Notes under the pieces: model-generated | Told to the model about the DNA's origin: nothing | Databases searched by the model: none | The model's input: the letters and a program-made list of their open reading frames with translations, nothing else | Assembly (NCBI RefSeq): GCF_020742345.1 | Contig: NZ_DYXC01000072.1 | Span: 124,001 to 188,000, forward strand | From: Enteractinococcus helveticum | GTDB taxonomy: Bacteria > Actinomycetota > Actinomycetes > Actinomycetales > Micrococcaceae | Length of the DNA: 64,000 bases | Direction: 5' to 3' | Shown: positions 25,992 to 34,187 of the stretch, in pieces | Layout: each line of letters opens with the position of its first letter | Numbering within the stretch: position 1 is the stretch's first letter | Translations under genes and position numbers: made by a program

Positions 25992-27545
25992 ATGACACAA
26001 CGACGGTTCACAAGCGTTCTTGCAGCCGCCGGCATCGTTGCCGTTTTAGGTGTCACCTCGGTGGTGCCGGCATTTGGACAGGATCGTATTGACCGGCTTG
26101 AACGCCAGCTGGAGGACTCAAAAAAGGAGCGCGATCAGCTGGGCAACTCGTTGGAAGAACTTAACGATAAAAAAGCTGGACTCGACTCGGACCGTGGGGA
26201 TCTCAACGCTTCGCTTGAAGGTCTCGATGAGGATATTGCCAATAAAGTGACCGAGCTACAGGATCTGCAAGAGCAGCTACCAGCAGCACAGCAAGCTGTT
26301 GAGGAAGCCGAGTCCCGGGTCGCCGCTGCGCAGCAAGAAGTGAACTCGCTAAATAATCGCATTGCCGAGGCCGAAGCCCGCCTGGCTGAAATACAGCAGG
26401 AAATCGCAGAGTCGGAAGCTGCTCTTGACCTCGCACAAGACGAAGTCGGACAAATCGCGGCCGAAGCCTATAAGTCCGGGGGCGTCAATAACCTGTCGTT
26501 TTTACTTGGTGTGAGCGATTCATCGCTTCCTGAAGCTATGGGAATGGCACAGCAGGCTCTGCGCATTCAAGAGAATCAGATTGCTGAAGTCTCCCAGCAA
26601 AATGCAGAAGACATGAATGCACAGGCCCGACTCGAAGCCGTAGAGTCCGAAATCCGGGAACTGAAAGCTCAGGCAGAAGAGGCCCTTGCAGCCGAACAAG
26701 CTGCGCGAGATGAAGCTAACGCTGCCAAAGAAGAACTCGATGGCATGATCGACACTAACGAGCGTCTCACCGCAGAACTTGAGGCAGAGCGTCCGCGGAT
26801 CGAAGCTGCGATTGAAAAGAATCGGGAGGCAGCCAGCAGCGTTAACGAAGAAATTCTTGCTCAGCAAGAAAAGGTTAACGCTCAGTCCTCTGAGGTCTCA
26901 CAGATTCAAAAAGAATACGATGAGGCTGTTGCCGAAGCAGAAGCCAAACGAAAAGCTGCTCAGGAGGCTGAACGCAAGGCTCGCGAAGCTGAACGACAGG
27001 CCGCGCAGCGCGACGCTACACAACAGCAGAAGAAGTCTGCAGAAAAAGCCCGCAGCACAGCAAATAGTGCCAATAAGAGCTATGAAGCCGCTGAGAAGAA
27101 AGTAACGCAGCAGGCGAATCGTGGTAGCGCGTGGGGACTGATTGTCCCGATCAATACCTATGTCACCTCAGGATTCGGCTGGCGTCCAACGCCTGCCGGC
27201 ACCTATGATTACGGTGGCCGCGGCGGCTATGTTCATACCGGTATTGATTACGGCGGTGGTTGCGGCATCCCAATTAAGGCTGCACGTTCTGGCACGGTCA
27301 TCAACGCCGACTGGGCCGTGGCGACTTCGGGCCGTCGTGTGGTGATTGACCACGGACGTGTCAATGGTGACCTGCTTGCCACCAAGTACCACCACATGAC
27401 TCGCTACATTGTCAGTCCAGGTCAGAAAGTTTCACAGGGAGAGGTTATTGGTTATACCGGCACCACCGGTAACTCAACCGGTTGCCACCTGCACTTTGAA
27501 ACATTACTTAACGGTACTGCGGTCAACCCAGCTGGACTGCTCTAA
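25992..27545 (+). CDS. Coiled-coil M23 peptidoglycan hydrolase
   Basis: A 517-residue secreted protein. A signal peptide (about 1-28) is followed by a long coiled coil rich in Glu, Ala, Gln and Lys (about 30-375), then an M23/LytM endopeptidase domain (about 390-517). The zinc ligands are visible in GYVHTGIDYG and GCHLHFET, so the domain looks catalytic. The design equals EnvC/PcsB-type proteins, in which the coiled coil docks on FtsX and the FtsEX cycle releases activity. It follows ftsX at 80 bases, with AAAGGAG before the ATG. The start at 25992 was preferred over an upstream in-frame codon on that ground. Confidence 0.92.
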   Translation: MTQRRFTSVLAAAGIVAVLGVTSVVPAFGQDRIDRLERQLEDSKKERDQLGNSLEELNDKKAGLDSDRGDLNASLEGLDEDIANKVTELQDLQEQLPAAQQAVEEAESRVAAAQQEVNSLNNRIAEAEARLAEIQQEIAESEAALDLAQDEVGQIAAEAYKSGGVNNLSFLLGVSDSSLPEAMGMAQQALRIQENQIAEVSQQNAEDMNAQARLEAVESEIRELKAQAEEALAAEQAARDEANAAKEELDGMIDTNERLTAELEAERPRIEAAIEKNREAASSVNEEILAQQEKVNAQSSEVSQIQKEYDEAVAEAEAKRKAAQEAERKAREAERQAAQRDATQQQKKSAEKARSTANSANKSYEAAEKKVTQQANRGSAWGLIVPINTYVTSGFGWRPTPAGTYDYGGRGGYVHTGIDYGGGCGIPIKAARSGTVINADWAVATSGRRVVIDHGRVNGDLLATKYHHMTRYIVSPGQKVSQGEVIGYTGTTGNSTGCHLHFETLLNGTAVNPAGLL

Positions 27546-27557
27546 AATCCATACTTC

Positions 27558-27604
27558 ACGACGCCTCTGTTCAGTTGATTGCAATTGAACAGGGGCGTCG
27601 TTTT
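27558..27604 (+). terminator. Terminator after M23 hydrolase
   Basis: ACGACGCC-T-CTGTTCA (27558-27573) pairs with TGAACAG-G-GGCGTCGT (27586-27601): 16 positions with one T-G wobble, loop of 12 bases, then TTTT. It ends the ftsEX-M23 unit. Confidence 0.88.
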
Positions 27605-27615
27605 GACAGGGCCTG

Positions 27616-27621
27616 TATAAT
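27616..27621 (+). promoter_or_regulatory. Perfect -10 box before smpB
   Basis: TATAAT (27616-27621) matches the -10 consensus exactly and lies 38 bases before the smpB ATG. No good -35 box stands at the usual distance (the region is the terminator stem), and TTGACA at 27603 is too close to pair with it. Confidence 0.4.
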
Positions 27622-27659
27622 TGCAGGTTGGACGAAAACGAACAGCGGAAGGAGTGAGA

Positions 27660-28169
27660 ATGTCCAAGAAATCTGGTCGCAGTAAGCCTGCGCGTTCAGA
27701 TCGACAAGTGATCGCTACCAACCGCAAAGCGCGTCATAATTACAACATCAAAGATACTTACGAAGCTGGCATTTCACTCATGGGGACTGAGGTCAAGTCC
27801 CTTCGTGACGGTCAAGCATCCATCGTGGATGGCTACGCGATGTTTTCCGGCAATGAGCTATGGCTTGAAAATGTGTACATTCCTGAGTACGGGTACGGTA
27901 CATGGACCAACCATTTAGCGCGACGCAAGCGCAAGCTGTTATTGCATCGCAGCGAGTTGAATAAGCTGAAACGTGCACTGGATGCCGCGGGAACCACCAT
28001 TGTTCCATTGTCTCTGTACTTTCGTAACGGCAAAGCCAAGGTAGAAATCGCGCTTGCAGAAGGCAAACGCGATTACGACAAACGTCATGCCCTGCGCGAG
28101 GCGCAGGATAAACGGGAAGCACAACGCGCCATGCGGGAAGCTAACCGTCGTGGCATATCGATGCTCTAA
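27660..28169 (+). CDS. smpB: SsrA-binding protein SmpB
   Basis: A 169-residue SmpB, partner of tmRNA in rescue of stalled ribosomes. Family blocks are present: NRKARHNYNIKDTYEAGISL, GTEVKSLRDGQASI, RRKRKLLLHRSEL and the basic C-terminal tail (DKREAQRAMREANRRGI). The ATG at 27660 has GGAAGGAG upstream; the frame extends 13 codons further but without family support. The tmRNA gene lies 113 bases downstream in the same direction. Confidence 0.96.
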   Translation: MSKKSGRSKPARSDRQVIATNRKARHNYNIKDTYEAGISLMGTEVKSLRDGQASIVDGYAMFSGNELWLENVYIPEYGYGTWTNHLARRKRKLLLHRSELNKLKRALDAAGTTIVPLSLYFRNGKAKVEIALAEGKRDYDKRHALREAQDKREAQRAMREANRRGISML

Positions 28170-28209
28170 GAAGTCAGTCCCTGCTGGAATAAAAGTAGGG
28201 GACTTGTGG

Positions 28210-28239
28210 TTGTACAAGTTGAGACTTTTGCGTTAGAGT
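28210..28239 (+). promoter_or_regulatory. Putative ssrA promoter
   Basis: TTGTAC (28210-28215) and TAGAGT (28234-28239) with an 18-base spacer. Transcription would start near 28246, giving a 5' extension of roughly 37 bases to be trimmed from the tmRNA precursor. Confidence 0.4.
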
Positions 28240-28282
28240 AAAAGGTCCTGGCTGCGCCAGGTGCTGTTGAATAACAGAATAT

Positions 28283-28652
28283 GGGGATGATCGGTTTCGA
28301 CGATGTGAGTTGCCGTCAGGGAAGCGTGCCGAGGACGCAAAGTTATCTCGTAAACACCCTTTGCAACCAATTAAGTGCCGATTCTAAACGCACTGACTTC
28401 GCTCTCGCTGCCTAACTAATCCAGCGAACGAGTCCGTCAGCCCAGGCTTTGCTATCGACCTGGTGTCTGGCGTCGCTTAGATAGCCACTGTCTGTCGCCC
28501 CTGTCGGGGGAAGTGACAGAGACCTGAATCCGACTAGACCTAACAGGTACTCGTCTGCGAGTTCCTGAGGTCGATAAAACTCCATGCAGACTGCGCACGG
28601 AGAAGCCTAACGAATGCCACATCGGACCCGGGTTCGATTCCCGGCATCTCCA
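28283..28652 (+). ncRNA. ssrA: Transfer-messenger RNA (tmRNA)
   Basis: The 5' end GGGGATGATCGGTTTCGAC and the 3' end with T-arm GGTTCGATTCC and acceptor strand CATCTCC-A form the tRNA-like domain; GGGGATG pairs with CATCTCC including one G-U pair. The CCA end is not encoded. The tag reading frame runs at 28377-28415 and encodes ADSKRTDFALAA followed by TAA, a typical actinobacterial tag ending in ALAA for proteolysis. The RNA frees stalled ribosomes with SmpB, encoded just upstream. Ends were set from the acceptor stem. Confidence 0.97.
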
Positions 28653-28656
28653 CACT

Positions 28657-28690
28657 AAAGCCCGTAGACCGTTGAGTTTACGGGTTTTTT
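28657..28690 (+). terminator. Terminator after ssrA
   Basis: CCCGTA (28661-28666) pairs with TACGGG (28679-28684), extended by A-T pairs at the base, followed by TTTTTT (28685-28690). Confidence 0.8.
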
Positions 28691-28757
28691 CTTTAACCGT
28701 CGTCGTGAATATGCAAGTGTTTTGTTTACGGTACAGGATAGATATGAGGCAAGTGGC

Positions 28758-28979
28758 TCAAAAGATCTGTGGAAATGGGTCAGTCGAGAAAATAACCTCC
28801 ATCGGCACATCGAAATAGGCTGCAATCTTCAGTGCTAAATACAGGCTAGGGCTATATTCGCCGCGTTCCAGGTAGCCGATGGTTTGATAATGCACCGCCA
28901 GTGCTTGTGCCAGATCCTTCCGCGACACTTGACGTTCGGCACGCAGCAACGCAATCCGGTTATGAACGACTTCAGACAC
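28758..28979 (-). CDS. Small XRE-family HTH regulator
   Basis: A 73-residue protein that is one HTH_3 (Cro/C1) domain: NRIALLRAERQVSRKDLAQA, then YQTIGYLERGEYSPSLYLAL and the C-terminal FDVPMEVIFS. Regulators of this small type are common beside ABC-2 permeases. GTG start 6 bases after the permease stop, with GGAG inside the permease end, so the two genes are probably co-translated. It is the last gene of the leftward cluster. Confidence 0.85.
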   Translation of the reverse strand: MSEVVHNRIALLRAERQVSRKDLAQALAVHYQTIGYLERGEYSPSLYLALKIAAYFDVPMEVIFSTDPFPQIF

Positions 28980-28985
28980 TGGGGC

Positions 28986-29807
28986 CTACACTCCCCAGTC
29001 TTGTTGAATATCACGACGTCGGGCAGCCAGTGTCGACCCCGACTCTCGCCGCGCCATCCTACTTAACAATTTTGGCGCCAGCACCATGGCCACAATCGCC
29101 CAGGTCACCAGCCCGATAAATACCCCTTCCAGACGCCAAGACTCAGCTACCTCTACAGATGCCATGGAGTCGGGTAACAACGAGGCGCGTAGGCCTAGAC
29201 CAAACCAATACAAAGGGAAAGCCTGCGCGATGGTCTGCAACCACACCGGCAGGGCAATCAATGGGTAGAAAATACCGGAAACGCTAATCAGCGCCATAAC
29301 CGGCAGCATGACCAAACCCATGTTCTTGGGGCTATTCACCAAAGCACCGACCACTGCCCCGATGGCTAACATTGCCACCAATCCAAGGAACATAACGATA
29401 GTGAATAGAACCCACCGACCGGGGGTGGAAAATACCAGACCATCAAATAGGCTCAACCCGGTGGCCAATCGGACGAGTGTGGAAATCACGGTGATGAGCG
29501 CAATCGCCGTGATCTCTCCGACCAAATATCCTGTGGTGCCCCCGGGAATGGATTTACTTCGCAATAAGGTGCCGTTGGTTCGGTCGATTGATAACACCCC
29601 GGCAATGCCCATGACCGCACTGAACATGACGCTCATAGCCAGCAGTCCGGGAATACTCATCGAACCCAACGACACGACCGCACCATCGAGATCAAGGCGG
29701 TTGAGAAATAACAGGATAACGACAAAGAGGAGTAACGGGATGACGGTTCCCAGCACATCGGCCAGTGAGGTGAGCTGAATCTTGGTGGACACCAATCCGC
29801 GGCGCAA
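28986..29807 (-). CDS. ABC-2 type permease, possibly N-terminally truncated
   Basis: A 273-residue membrane protein with six hydrophobic helices, the ABC-2 export permease layout (SMSIPGLLAMSVMFSAVMGI; LVMLPVMALISVSGIFYPL before the last helix pair). The only usable starts are TTG codons (29807, 29795) or GTG (29792), none with a properly spaced ribosome site, and a TGA closes the frame 12 codons upstream of 29807. Family members usually have a somewhat longer N-terminus. No ATP-binding subunit is adjacent; upstream is the crcB pair. It may be a decaying or rearranged gene, or may borrow an ATPase encoded elsewhere. Confidence 0.68.
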   Translation of the reverse strand: MRRGLVSTKIQLTSLADVLGTVIPLLLFVVILLFLNRLDLDGAVVSLGSMSIPGLLAMSVMFSAVMGIAGVLSIDRTNGTLLRSKSIPGGTTGYLVGEITAIALITVISTLVRLATGLSLFDGLVFSTPGRWVLFTIVMFLGLVAMLAIGAVVGALVNSPKNMGLVMLPVMALISVSGIFYPLIALPVWLQTIAQAFPLYWFGLGLRASLLPDSMASVEVAESWRLEGVFIGLVTWAIVAMVLAPKLLSRMARRESGSTLAARRRDIQQDWGV

Positions 29808-29847
29808 TCCTGTACGGCTAACCGGGTTTTCCGCACCGTTTCAGGCG

Positions 29848-30192
29848 TTACAGACTTATCAACCTGGTAACGATGACACCGCAAACACAGGCCACAATCG
29901 ATAACCCTACGTGGGCAAACCAGGTTCTCGTGGCACGACCGGTACGGTTGCCGTATTGCTCTGCGGCAACAATGGCGACCGTGGAATAGGTGGTCAGAGA
30001 CCCAGCAAAACCACCAAAAATTACTTGAACAACCGTCTCGTGTATTTGTACTATTGCGCCCAGGGTCAGGATGCCCCCTGCAATGAACGAGCCGATAATG
30101 TTGACGAGCAAAATACCGTAACGAGGCAGATACAAGTCGGCCAGATAACGAAGAACCGCGGCCAGGGCGGCGGCAAGCAGAAAAACAGTCAC
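29848..30192 (-). CDS. crcB: Fluoride channel subunit CrcB/Fluc (1)
   Basis: A 114-residue membrane protein with four helices and the family motifs LLVNIIGSFIAGG and FGGFAGSLTTYSTV (the polar track of the fluoride channel). Fluc channels export fluoride passively and are dual-topology homodimers or heterodimers of two paralogues. Here a second paralogue lies 3 bases upstream, so a heterodimer is likely. No fluoride riboswitch can be seen; the pair sits inside a larger operon. Confidence 0.92.
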   Translation of the reverse strand: MTVFLLAAALAAVLRYLADLYLPRYGILLVNIIGSFIAGGILTLGAIVQIHETVVQVIFGGFAGSLTTYSTVAIVAAEQYGNRTGRATRTWFAHVGLSIVACVCGVIVTRLISL

Positions 30193-30195
30193 TGT

Positions 30196-30651
30196 TTAGC
30201 CACCTCTACCCACATACGTCCCGAACTTGATGGTGCCGATCGTAATCCAGGTCGTCAGCCACAAAAAGACCACGATGCCAAGGACGACGCCAAAGCTGGT
30301 CAGGATATTAGGTACGGATGGTGCATCAGTGAAGATTGCTTGTCCGAAAGACAATGCGGATATGACGACAGCAAGAGCCGACATTGAGGTAAAGGACCCG
30401 AAGAAGCCAGTCGATATACCTTTTGCCAGCGGCTCCGGCCACTGTCTGGTGGTGGCGATCCCTGTGACGAAACCCAACAGGGCTGCTCCAAGGAGATTTA
30501 TGACGGCTAACGGCAGCGGGTCGAAGTCGTGCATCGGCGCGGCGAAAAGCGTTGGCCAGGGGAGGTAGACCCTGGCCAATGCGCCGAAACCACCGCCAAC
30601 GGCAACCGCCAATAGCGTTAGGACTTTGGGTTTAGGCGCGCGTCTGGCCAC
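30196..30651 (-). CDS. crcB: Fluoride channel subunit CrcB/Fluc (2)
   Basis: A 151-residue paralogue with GGGFGALARVYL at the N-terminus, LAVINLLGAALLGF and the channel motif FGSFTSMSALAVVI. It is longer than its partner because of extra loop residues (about 35-50). Its first 20 bases overlap the 3' end of hisN, so it is translated in that operon. With the neighbouring gene it should form the two-component Fluc channel. Confidence 0.92.
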   Translation of the reverse strand: MARRAPKPKVLTLLAVAVGGGFGALARVYLPWPTLFAAPMHDFDPLPLAVINLLGAALLGFVTGIATTRQWPEPLAKGISTGFFGSFTSMSALAVVISALSFGQAIFTDAPSVPNILTSFGVVLGIVVFLWLTTWITIGTIKFGTYVGRGG

Positions 30652-31456
30652 GTAGCTCAGGGTTGAGACGTTCCAGCACGTCGCCGTGCAGGTGTGTGTT
30701 GGTTGCTAGACCGTGACCGCCCCACGGACCGGGTTCGCCGTCCAGGGAGGTAAAGGTACCGCCGGCTTCAGTCACGATGGGGACCAGGGCGGCCATGTCA
30801 TAGACCTCCAGCTCAGGCTCACAGGCGATATCGACGGCGCCTTCGGCCACGAGCATGTATGACCAGAAGTCCCCGAAGGCTCGGACCCGCCAGATATCGG
30901 AGGTCAGCTGCAGGAATTCGCTGACGTTGCCGCGATCACGCCAGCCTTCCAGCGAGGAGAACGACAGGGAAGCATCTGACAGGTCGGTGACATCGGAAGC
31001 ATGGATGCGGGTGGCATTGGACAAGGACTTGCCTGTGTAGGCGCCACCGTTGGCATAGGCCCACCAGCGGCGGCCAAGCGCTGGTGCAGAGACGACGCCG
31101 ACCACGGGCTGATTATTTTCGACTAGTGCGATCAGTGTGGCCCACACGGGTACTCCGCGTACAAAATTTTTCGTGCCGTCGATCGGATCGATGATCCAGC
31201 GGCGCTTGCCCGAGCCGGTGTGACCGAATTCTTCGCCGGTGACAGCGTCACGGGGACGAGCGCGCTTAAGTTGTTCGCGGATGAGCTCTTCGGCGGCGCG
31301 GTCGGCATCGGAAACCGGGGTCATATCGGGTTTGGTGTCAACGCGTAGGTCTACTGCCTGGAACCGGGACATCGTTAGCGCGTCAACGGAATCGGCGATG
31401 ACCAGTGCAAGATTCAGGTCTTCGCGGTAACCCTGGCGTGGTGGGGTGAGCTGCAT
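30632..31456 (-). CDS. hisN: Histidinol-phosphatase, inositol monophosphatase family
   Basis: A 274-residue member of the inositol-monophosphatase family. The metal-binding blocks are visible: GEEFGHTGSG, WIIDPIDGTKNFVRG (Asp-x-Ile-Asp-Gly-Thr) and the C-terminal YDMAALVPIVTEAGG. In actinobacteria this gene beside aroA and rsgA encodes the histidinol-phosphatase HisN. The ATG (31456) was chosen because family text starts there; the frame extends 16 codons upstream. It lies 25 bases after rsgA and overlaps crcB. Confidence 0.88.
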   Translation of the reverse strand: MQLTPPRQGYREDLNLALVIADSVDALTMSRFQAVDLRVDTKPDMTPVSDADRAAEELIREQLKRARPRDAVTGEEFGHTGSGKRRWIIDPIDGTKNFVRGVPVWATLIALVENNQPVVGVVSAPALGRRWWAYANGGAYTGKSLSNATRIHASDVTDLSDASLSFSSLEGWRDRGNVSEFLQLTSDIWRVRAFGDFWSYMLVAEGAVDIACEPELEVYDMAALVPIVTEAGGTFTSLDGEPGPWGGHGLATNTHLHGDVLERLNPELRGQTRA

Positions 31457-31481
31457 GGAGGGGTGTCTTTCCTTGTTGGGA

Positions 31482-32579
31482 TTAGTCAAAGTCTTCGGTT
31501 TCAAGGCGATTTTCTAATAGTCTGCGCAATGAAGCCAGACGCTGGGGCCCGGATTCTCCGGCGTGACCGGCGTCCACCCAGGCGTCCAAAGCGCATCTGG
31601 GGGAGTCTTGAGTGTGAGTGCAACCACGTGGGCAGTCCACGATAGCATCTACAAGATCTTCGAACGCAGCGACCACGGTGTCTGGGTCGACCAGGCCCAT
31701 CCCAAAGGATCGGATGCCCGGGGTGTCAATGATCATGGACGTGCCGGCTTGGTTAAGTGGAATGGCCAGTGCTGATGACGACGTATGACGACCGCGACCG
31801 GTGATCACATTCACCTGGCCAACGGCACGATCTGCGCCGGTTAGCGCGTTGAGCAGGGTAGATTTACCAACCCCGGATGGACCGATCAGCGCGGTGATGT
31901 GCCCGGCCAGCCTGCCTTGGATGGTGTCAAGATCGGCCGGATGCAGGATGGGAGCCAGGCTTGGATCGCCGTCGGTATTGACCGGTCCGATGGAAAATAT
32001 TTCCAGGTCTAAATGCGCGTAGTGTTCCGTGAGCTTCTCGGGCGAGGCCAGGTCGGTTTTGGTAATGCATAATATCGGGGTGATTCCGGCGTCGTAGGCG
32101 GCAACCATGGCGCGGTCGATAAAACCGGTGCGTGGTTCGGGATTGGCAGCGGAGACGACGATGACCAGGGTATCGGCGTTGGCTACGATGACGCGCTCAT
32201 ATGCGTCCGTGTCGTCGGCGGAACGTCGCAACACGGTGTCGCGCGGTTGCAGACGCACGATTCGTGCCAGGGTGCCTTCCTTGCCGGAGGTATCGCCGAC
32301 GATGTCGACGAGATCTCCGGTTACGATGGCAGTGTCGCGCATTTCACGCGCGCGCATGGCGGTGATGTACCGGGCCTTGGTGCCGCGTGAGGTTTTGGTT
32401 TTACGTTCCCCAGGCAGGTAGATGGTGTAGCGTCCCCGGTCTACGGTGGTCACCCGGCCGGTGATGGCGTCCTCGTGGGCTGGGCGGTCCTTGGTGCGGG
32501 GTCGGCTGCCGCGTTTAGAGGGACGCTTGGGGACCGATGACTCATCGTAGCGCGAGTAATCGATGCGGTACCGGCTCAT
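31482..32579 (-). CDS. rsgA: Ribosome small-subunit GTPase RsgA
   Basis: A 365-residue circularly permuted GTPase that acts in late 30S maturation. An OB-like N-terminal domain is followed by G4 (ITKTDL), G1 (GPSGVGKST, about residue 234) and G3 (DTPGIRSFG), the order typical of permuted GTPases, then the zinc-binding C-terminal part (CPRGCTHTQDSPRCAL). The ATG at 32579 overlaps the aroA stop by 4 bases, so translation is coupled; the longer frame upstream lies inside aroA. Confidence 0.93.
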   Translation of the reverse strand: MSRYRIDYSRYDESSVPKRPSKRGSRPRTKDRPAHEDAITGRVTTVDRGRYTIYLPGERKTKTSRGTKARYITAMRAREMRDTAIVTGDLVDIVGDTSGKEGTLARIVRLQPRDTVLRRSADDTDAYERVIVANADTLVIVVSAANPEPRTGFIDRAMVAAYDAGITPILCITKTDLASPEKLTEHYAHLDLEIFSIGPVNTDGDPSLAPILHPADLDTIQGRLAGHITALIGPSGVGKSTLLNALTGADRAVGQVNVITGRGRHTSSSALAIPLNQAGTSMIIDTPGIRSFGMGLVDPDTVVAAFEDLVDAIVDCPRGCTHTQDSPRCALDAWVDAGHAGESGPQRLASLRRLLENRLETEDFD

Positions 32580-33949
32580 GCGCGGATGTCCCGTTGTCCG
32601 GCGGCAAGTGTGTTCCATGCGGTTGGGAAATCGGGCATGGTCTTGGCGGTCGTGGCGATGTCGTTGACCACGGTGTCTTTGACAGCCAGGCCGATGATCG
32701 CACCAAAGGTAGCCATACGGTGATCTGCGTAGGAGTCTAGGGTGGTACCGGTCAGGTCATAGCCGCCGGCAAAGGCCAGGTAGTCGGGGCCTTCTTCAAT
32801 GGTGGCGCCAAGCTTGGCGGCTTCAGCACTGAGGGCTTTGAGTCGGTCGGTTTCGTGCCCGCGGAGGTGACCAATTTTGGTCAACTGGGTCGGGCCGTCG
32901 GCCAACAACGCCAGCGCGGCGGTCGTAGGAGTCAGCTCGGCTAGATCGGCAATTTCACCACCACCGGTGATGACCGGATGTCCCTTGTCGTCACGCCTAC
33001 CGGTGACGGTAAGGTTGCCGTAGTTTGTGCCTGCTACAGGTTCAAAGGTAACGGTTGCCCCAAAGGCCGGTAAGATTTCGCGCCAGCGGTTGCCAATCTG
33101 GGTGGTTTCTTGTGGCCAGTATGGTACGGTGACGCTGCCGCCAGTGGCCAGAGCCGCTGCGAAATACGGTCCTGCATTGGATAAATCCGGTTCTACGACT
33201 GTATCGGGGGCGGTGATGGGACCGGGAAACACCATCCAGCGGTTTGGTTCCGGAGTCTCGATGCGTACACCGGCAGCTTCCAGCACGCTGATGGTCATGG
33301 CGATGTGTTCCGGGCTGGGCGTATGTTCACCGGTATGGCGTAAATCAAGACCGCGTTGGAATGTTGCACCCACTAACAGCAGGGCGGAAACAAACTGGGA
33401 AGATCCACCCGAATCAATACCAACCGCGCCGCCGGGTACACTTCCTTGTCCGTGAACCGTTAGTGGCAGATTCGTTACCGGATCCTGGCCATTTGCGCTG
33501 ATGCGCGCACCGGCTTGAATCAGCCCGTCAATTACGGGTCCCATCGGCCGGGCATAAGATTGTTCATCACCGTCGACGAACACGGTGGCATTGGTGCTTG
33601 CAGCCACGCCCGGGATAAAACGCATAACGGTTCCAGCTAGCCCAGACTCTACAGTGATCGACCCGGTAGTCGTGGCCAACCCAATGGGGGTGACATCCAG
33701 GACGGTCGGATCACCCTCGACGCGTTGAAAAACAGCGCCCAGTGCAGTGAGGGCCTGGACCATCAGATCAGTGTCACGGGAGACCAATACGCCGATCAAT
33801 CGACTCGGGGTGGTAGATAGTGCTGCTAACACAAGGTGTCGATTCGTCAATGACTTAGAACCCGGTAATGTCACGGTGGCATGGATAGGAGCATCGGCAA
33901 ATGGTGCAGACCAGTCTTCACCGGGGGCGGGTGTCATTGTGACCAACAC
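32576..33949 (-). CDS. aroA: 3-phosphoshikimate 1-carboxyvinyltransferase
   Basis: A 457-residue EPSP synthase of the shikimate pathway. Motifs present: LPGSKSLTNRHLVLAAL (substrate site), GLAGTVMRFIPG, DGDEQSYARPMGPVIDGL, GGSSQFVSALLL and DSYADHRMATFGA. AGAGG lies before a GTG (33949) and a TTG (33946); an ATG at 33937 is also possible, so the first four residues are uncertain. It is the first gene of the leftward operon aroA-rsgA-hisN-crcB-crcB and is divergent from sigH. Confidence 0.94.
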   Translation of the reverse strand: MLVTMTPAPGEDWSAPFADAPIHATVTLPGSKSLTNRHLVLAALSTTPSRLIGVLVSRDTDLMVQALTALGAVFQRVEGDPTVLDVTPIGLATTTGSITVESGLAGTVMRFIPGVAASTNATVFVDGDEQSYARPMGPVIDGLIQAGARISANGQDPVTNLPLTVHGQGSVPGGAVGIDSGGSSQFVSALLLVGATFQRGLDLRHTGEHTPSPEHIAMTISVLEAAGVRIETPEPNRWMVFPGPITAPDTVVEPDLSNAGPYFAAALATGGSVTVPYWPQETTQIGNRWREILPAFGATVTFEPVAGTNYGNLTVTGRRDDKGHPVITGGGEIADLAELTPTTAALALLADGPTQLTKIGHLRGHETDRLKALSAEAAKLGATIEEGPDYLAFAGGYDLTGTTLDSYADHRMATFGAIIGLAVKDTVVNDIATTAKTMPDFPTAWNTLAAGQRDIRA

Positions 33950-34040
33950 AGACCTCTTTCACATACACAAAATAGGTTGACTAGACTTCTTCCAAGATAC
34001 CTTGTTCTCGCTGACAGCGTGGCAGTTGAGCCGATGTTGA

Positions 34041-34067
34041 GGGAATATTTATCTTCTGATCCCCGCT
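34041..34067 (+). promoter_or_regulatory. SigH/SigR-type promoter before sigH
   Basis: GGGAATA (34041-34047) followed after 17 bases by GCT (34065-34067) resembles the actinobacterial SigH/SigR consensus GGAAT(A)-N17-GTT with one mismatch in the -10 part. It lies upstream of sigH and suggests autoregulation. Confidence 0.5.
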
Positions 34068-34187
34068 GTAATTGCTAGATGATGAACGTCTGGCAGCACA
34101 GCAGGGAGGGTGTGTACAACCGTGCTAACACTTTATGCGCCGACAGAAACCTCTCATGAGCAGGTTTTGAGATTAGACTTAGCTGGG

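Noticed and set aside
28170..28208. AGTCCC/GGGACT hairpin after smpB as a terminator.
   Set aside because: Long loop and no T-run; it is probably read through towards ssrA or irrelevant.
29657..29884. Frameshift joining an upstream frame to the ABC-2 permease.
   Set aside because: The permease frame itself is open for 12 codons upstream with plausible text (VSRTGLRRGL), so a frameshift is not needed; a missing start is the simpler view.
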